From Pannonibacter phragmitetus_B (GTDB taxonomy: Bacteria; Pseudomonadota; Alphaproteobacteria; Rhizobiales; Stappiaceae), in NCBI RefSeq assembly GCF_050510895.1, contig NZ_JBNINT010000001.1, positions 3,534,001 through 3,598,000 on the forward strand: DNA of 64,000 nucleotides. Direction: 5' to 3'. The first letter of the stretch is position 1. Each line of letters begins with the position of its first letter. The position numbers and the translations under genes were made by a program. The notes below the pieces were generated by a model, which had not been told where the DNA came from, did no database searches, and was given only the letters and a program-made list of their open reading frames with translations. Positions 62,895-64,000 of the stretch are shown piece after piece.

Positions 62895-63686
62895 TTACCT
62901 CACGCAGCCCAGAAACATCATCACGATCCGATAGGCCGGTTCGTAGCAGGCCAGCACCCTTGGGTCGGGGTCCACTTCCCCGTGCAACAGGGCGTTGCGC
63001 ATGGCGTAGATCGTTTCGATCAGCCCTGAGAGCAATTCCTCTGGCGTGCATTGAAACTCCATGGCCCCAACTTGCAGGCGGTCGGCCCCGCCGCGAAGCA
63101 GGTCGCGCATGGGGCGCGGGTTGCAGCCGTCATAGAACTGCCGCAGGGTCGTTTGCTGGGCTTCCGACAGGTTCGCGGCAAAGTCGGCGTGGCCATAGAC
63201 CAAGTTGGGTTCATATTGCGCCTGCACATGCTGGAACTTCAGGTTGCCACTGCGAACCGAGGTGACAGTGATCTGGATGTTCCCGCCTGCAATCTTCTCG
63301 GCTTTGTATTCCTGCCCGCTGCGCTCGATCCGTTCGCGGTTGAAATGCTTGGGCGCGATGCAGACGCTGCGGAGCGAGATTTGCTCGTTCACGCCCTTCC
63401 GCGTCACTTCGAAATGGATATCATCCAGACGGATTTGCAGGTCCGAGATCGCCAATTTCAACGCCTGCGCCTCTGCGGTGTCGTTGTCGTTACGCAGCAG
63501 AGCCAAGACGCCACGGCGAACCGGGTTCGGCTGACCCTTGACCCAATCCAGCATCGCCCGTTCCTGCGCCTGTGCCGACGCATGACGGAACCAAGCATTG
63601 AACGCGGCCCAGGCTTTGACGAAGGGGCCGATGTAGTCGATTTCGGCACGGTTCATCCAGTCGGCGGCGTGGGGAGGCAGCGCCAT
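62895..63686 (-). CDS. HEPN-domain protein of a defence cluster
   Basis: 263 residues, no known enzyme name. The C-terminal helical region has AMRNALLHGEVDPDPRVLAC, in which Arg230-x4-His235 (RNALLH) fits the HEPN RNase motif (R-x4-6-H). N-terminal part (YIGPFVKAWAAFNAWFRHA) is helical, middle is beta-rich. HEPN proteins are typical abortive-infection or toxin RNases. It overlaps the hsdS-like gene (TGATG) and precedes the DUF4268 gene, all one strand. I infer an anti-phage accessory function. Confidence 0.7.
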   Translation of the reverse strand: MALPPHAADWMNRAEIDYIGPFVKAWAAFNAWFRHASAQAQERAMLDWVKGQPNPVRRGVLALLRNDNDTAEAQALKLAISDLQIRLDDIHFEVTRKGVNEQISLRSVCIAPKHFNRERIERSGQEYKAEKIAGGNIQITVTSVRSGNLKFQHVQAQYEPNLVYGHADFAANLSEAQQTTLRQFYDGCNPRPMRDLLRGGADRLQVGAMEFQCTPEELLSGLIETIYAMRNALLHGEVDPDPRVLACYEPAYRIVMMFLGCVR

Positions 63687-64000
63687 CAGATCGCCCCCTC
63701 TGCTTGGTCAAGGTAGGCCATGGCGGCGGGTTCCCCGTCCTCAATCGCAATCTCGACGGCTCGTTTCGCCGCCTCCAACAAGTCATTGGCGCGGCGTTCT
63801 TCATCGAATGCGGACAGGATTGCGGCCCTTACCGACTGCTGCACCGTATCCGGTGCGTCCCAAATCATGATCCGGGCAATGTCGGTCGGGTAAAGTTCAA
63901 TTTGCCCTGACGACCCTTTGATGTGCCGCTCGATCTGCCACTGCCCAAGCGGGCTGTTCAGGAATACCGACAGATATACCGGGTCAACGGCATCCGCCCG
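63686..64000 (-). CDS. type I restriction specificity-like subunit (C-terminal end only)
   Basis: About 104 codons at the right edge; the gene continues beyond it. YLSVFLNSPLGQWQIERHI and SSGQIELYPTDIARIMI are the common ending of an HsdS target-recognition domain, followed by a helical dimerisation tail (DEERRANDLLEAAKRAVE) and acidic end. HsdS directs methylation and cleavage specificity in type I R-M systems. The stop and the HEPN start share a base. HsdM/HsdR should lie to the right. Confidence 0.72.
   Translation of the reverse strand, partial: RADAVDPVYLSVFLNSPLGQWQIERHIKGSSGQIELYPTDIARIMIWDAPDTVQQSVRAAILSAFDEERRANDLLEAAKRAVEIAIEDGEPAAMAYLDQAEGAI

Overview
The window is a high-GC chromosomal segment from an alphaproteobacterium, most likely of the order Hyphomicrobiales (Rhizobiales). 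The support is gene content and order: the rnd / lptC-lptA-lptB / rpoN / hpf / ptsN string, an NDUFA9-like complex I accessory protein, an ScfR-type regulator, a DUF1127 protein and rhizobial-style phosphonate and hexuronate loci. The species cannot be fixed from the sequence; a Stappiaceae-like relative is a guess.

Layout, left to right. 0-1.3 kb: a carrier protein with an acyl-CoA-dehydrogenase-like partner running off the left edge. 1.5-6.6 kb: cytochrome b561, then a RibD-like reductase facing an operon of a BchC-like medium-chain dehydrogenase, a degenerate pterin-synthase homologue, a GT4 glycosyltransferase and a methyltransferase. This looks like a small pathway for a glycosylated pterin-like compound and is my main candidate for an undescribed system. 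6.8-14.2 kb: housekeeping genes (ptsN, hpf, rpoN, lptBAC, rnd, tRNA-Leu, NDUFA9-like). 14.2-17.6 kb: regulators. 17.9-27.8 kb: uronate catabolism (GntR regulator, uxaC, TRAP transporter, kdgF, kduI, kduD, uxuB-like, uxaA). 28-31.5 kb: lepA, a LysR regulator and a GNAT enzyme. 31.5-36.3 kb: phnCDE1E2 with a hexapeptide acetyltransferase. 36.5-43.5 kb: mixed genes (Rieske oxygenase, tautomerase, glutamine amidotransferase, XRE-cupin regulator, patatin, mepA). 43.5-47.4 kb: sulfate ABC transporter. 48.5-53.9 kb: C-P lyase phnGHIJKL with divergent phnF. 54-61.7 kb: murJ and an RND efflux system with two adaptors and a TetR regulator. 61.9-64 kb: a probable defence island (DUF4268 nuclease-like protein, HEPN protein, HsdS end).

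How the genes work together. Phosphonates would enter through PhnCDE and be cleaved by PhnGHIJ with PhnKL, under PhnF control; phnM and phnN are not in the window. Uronates and unsaturated uronates would enter through the TRAP system and converge on 2-keto-3-deoxygluconate; the kinase and aldolase that would follow are not in the window.

Two sequence-wide observations matter. First, about 20 genes that look like intact families carry single-base frameshifts, nearly all in G or C runs of 3-6. This points to homopolymer errors in the assembly rather than biological decay, and I annotate these genes across the shift. Second, three exactly 100-bp copies of an interspersed structured repeat (3175, 27841, 60968) have stem changes that preserve pairing.
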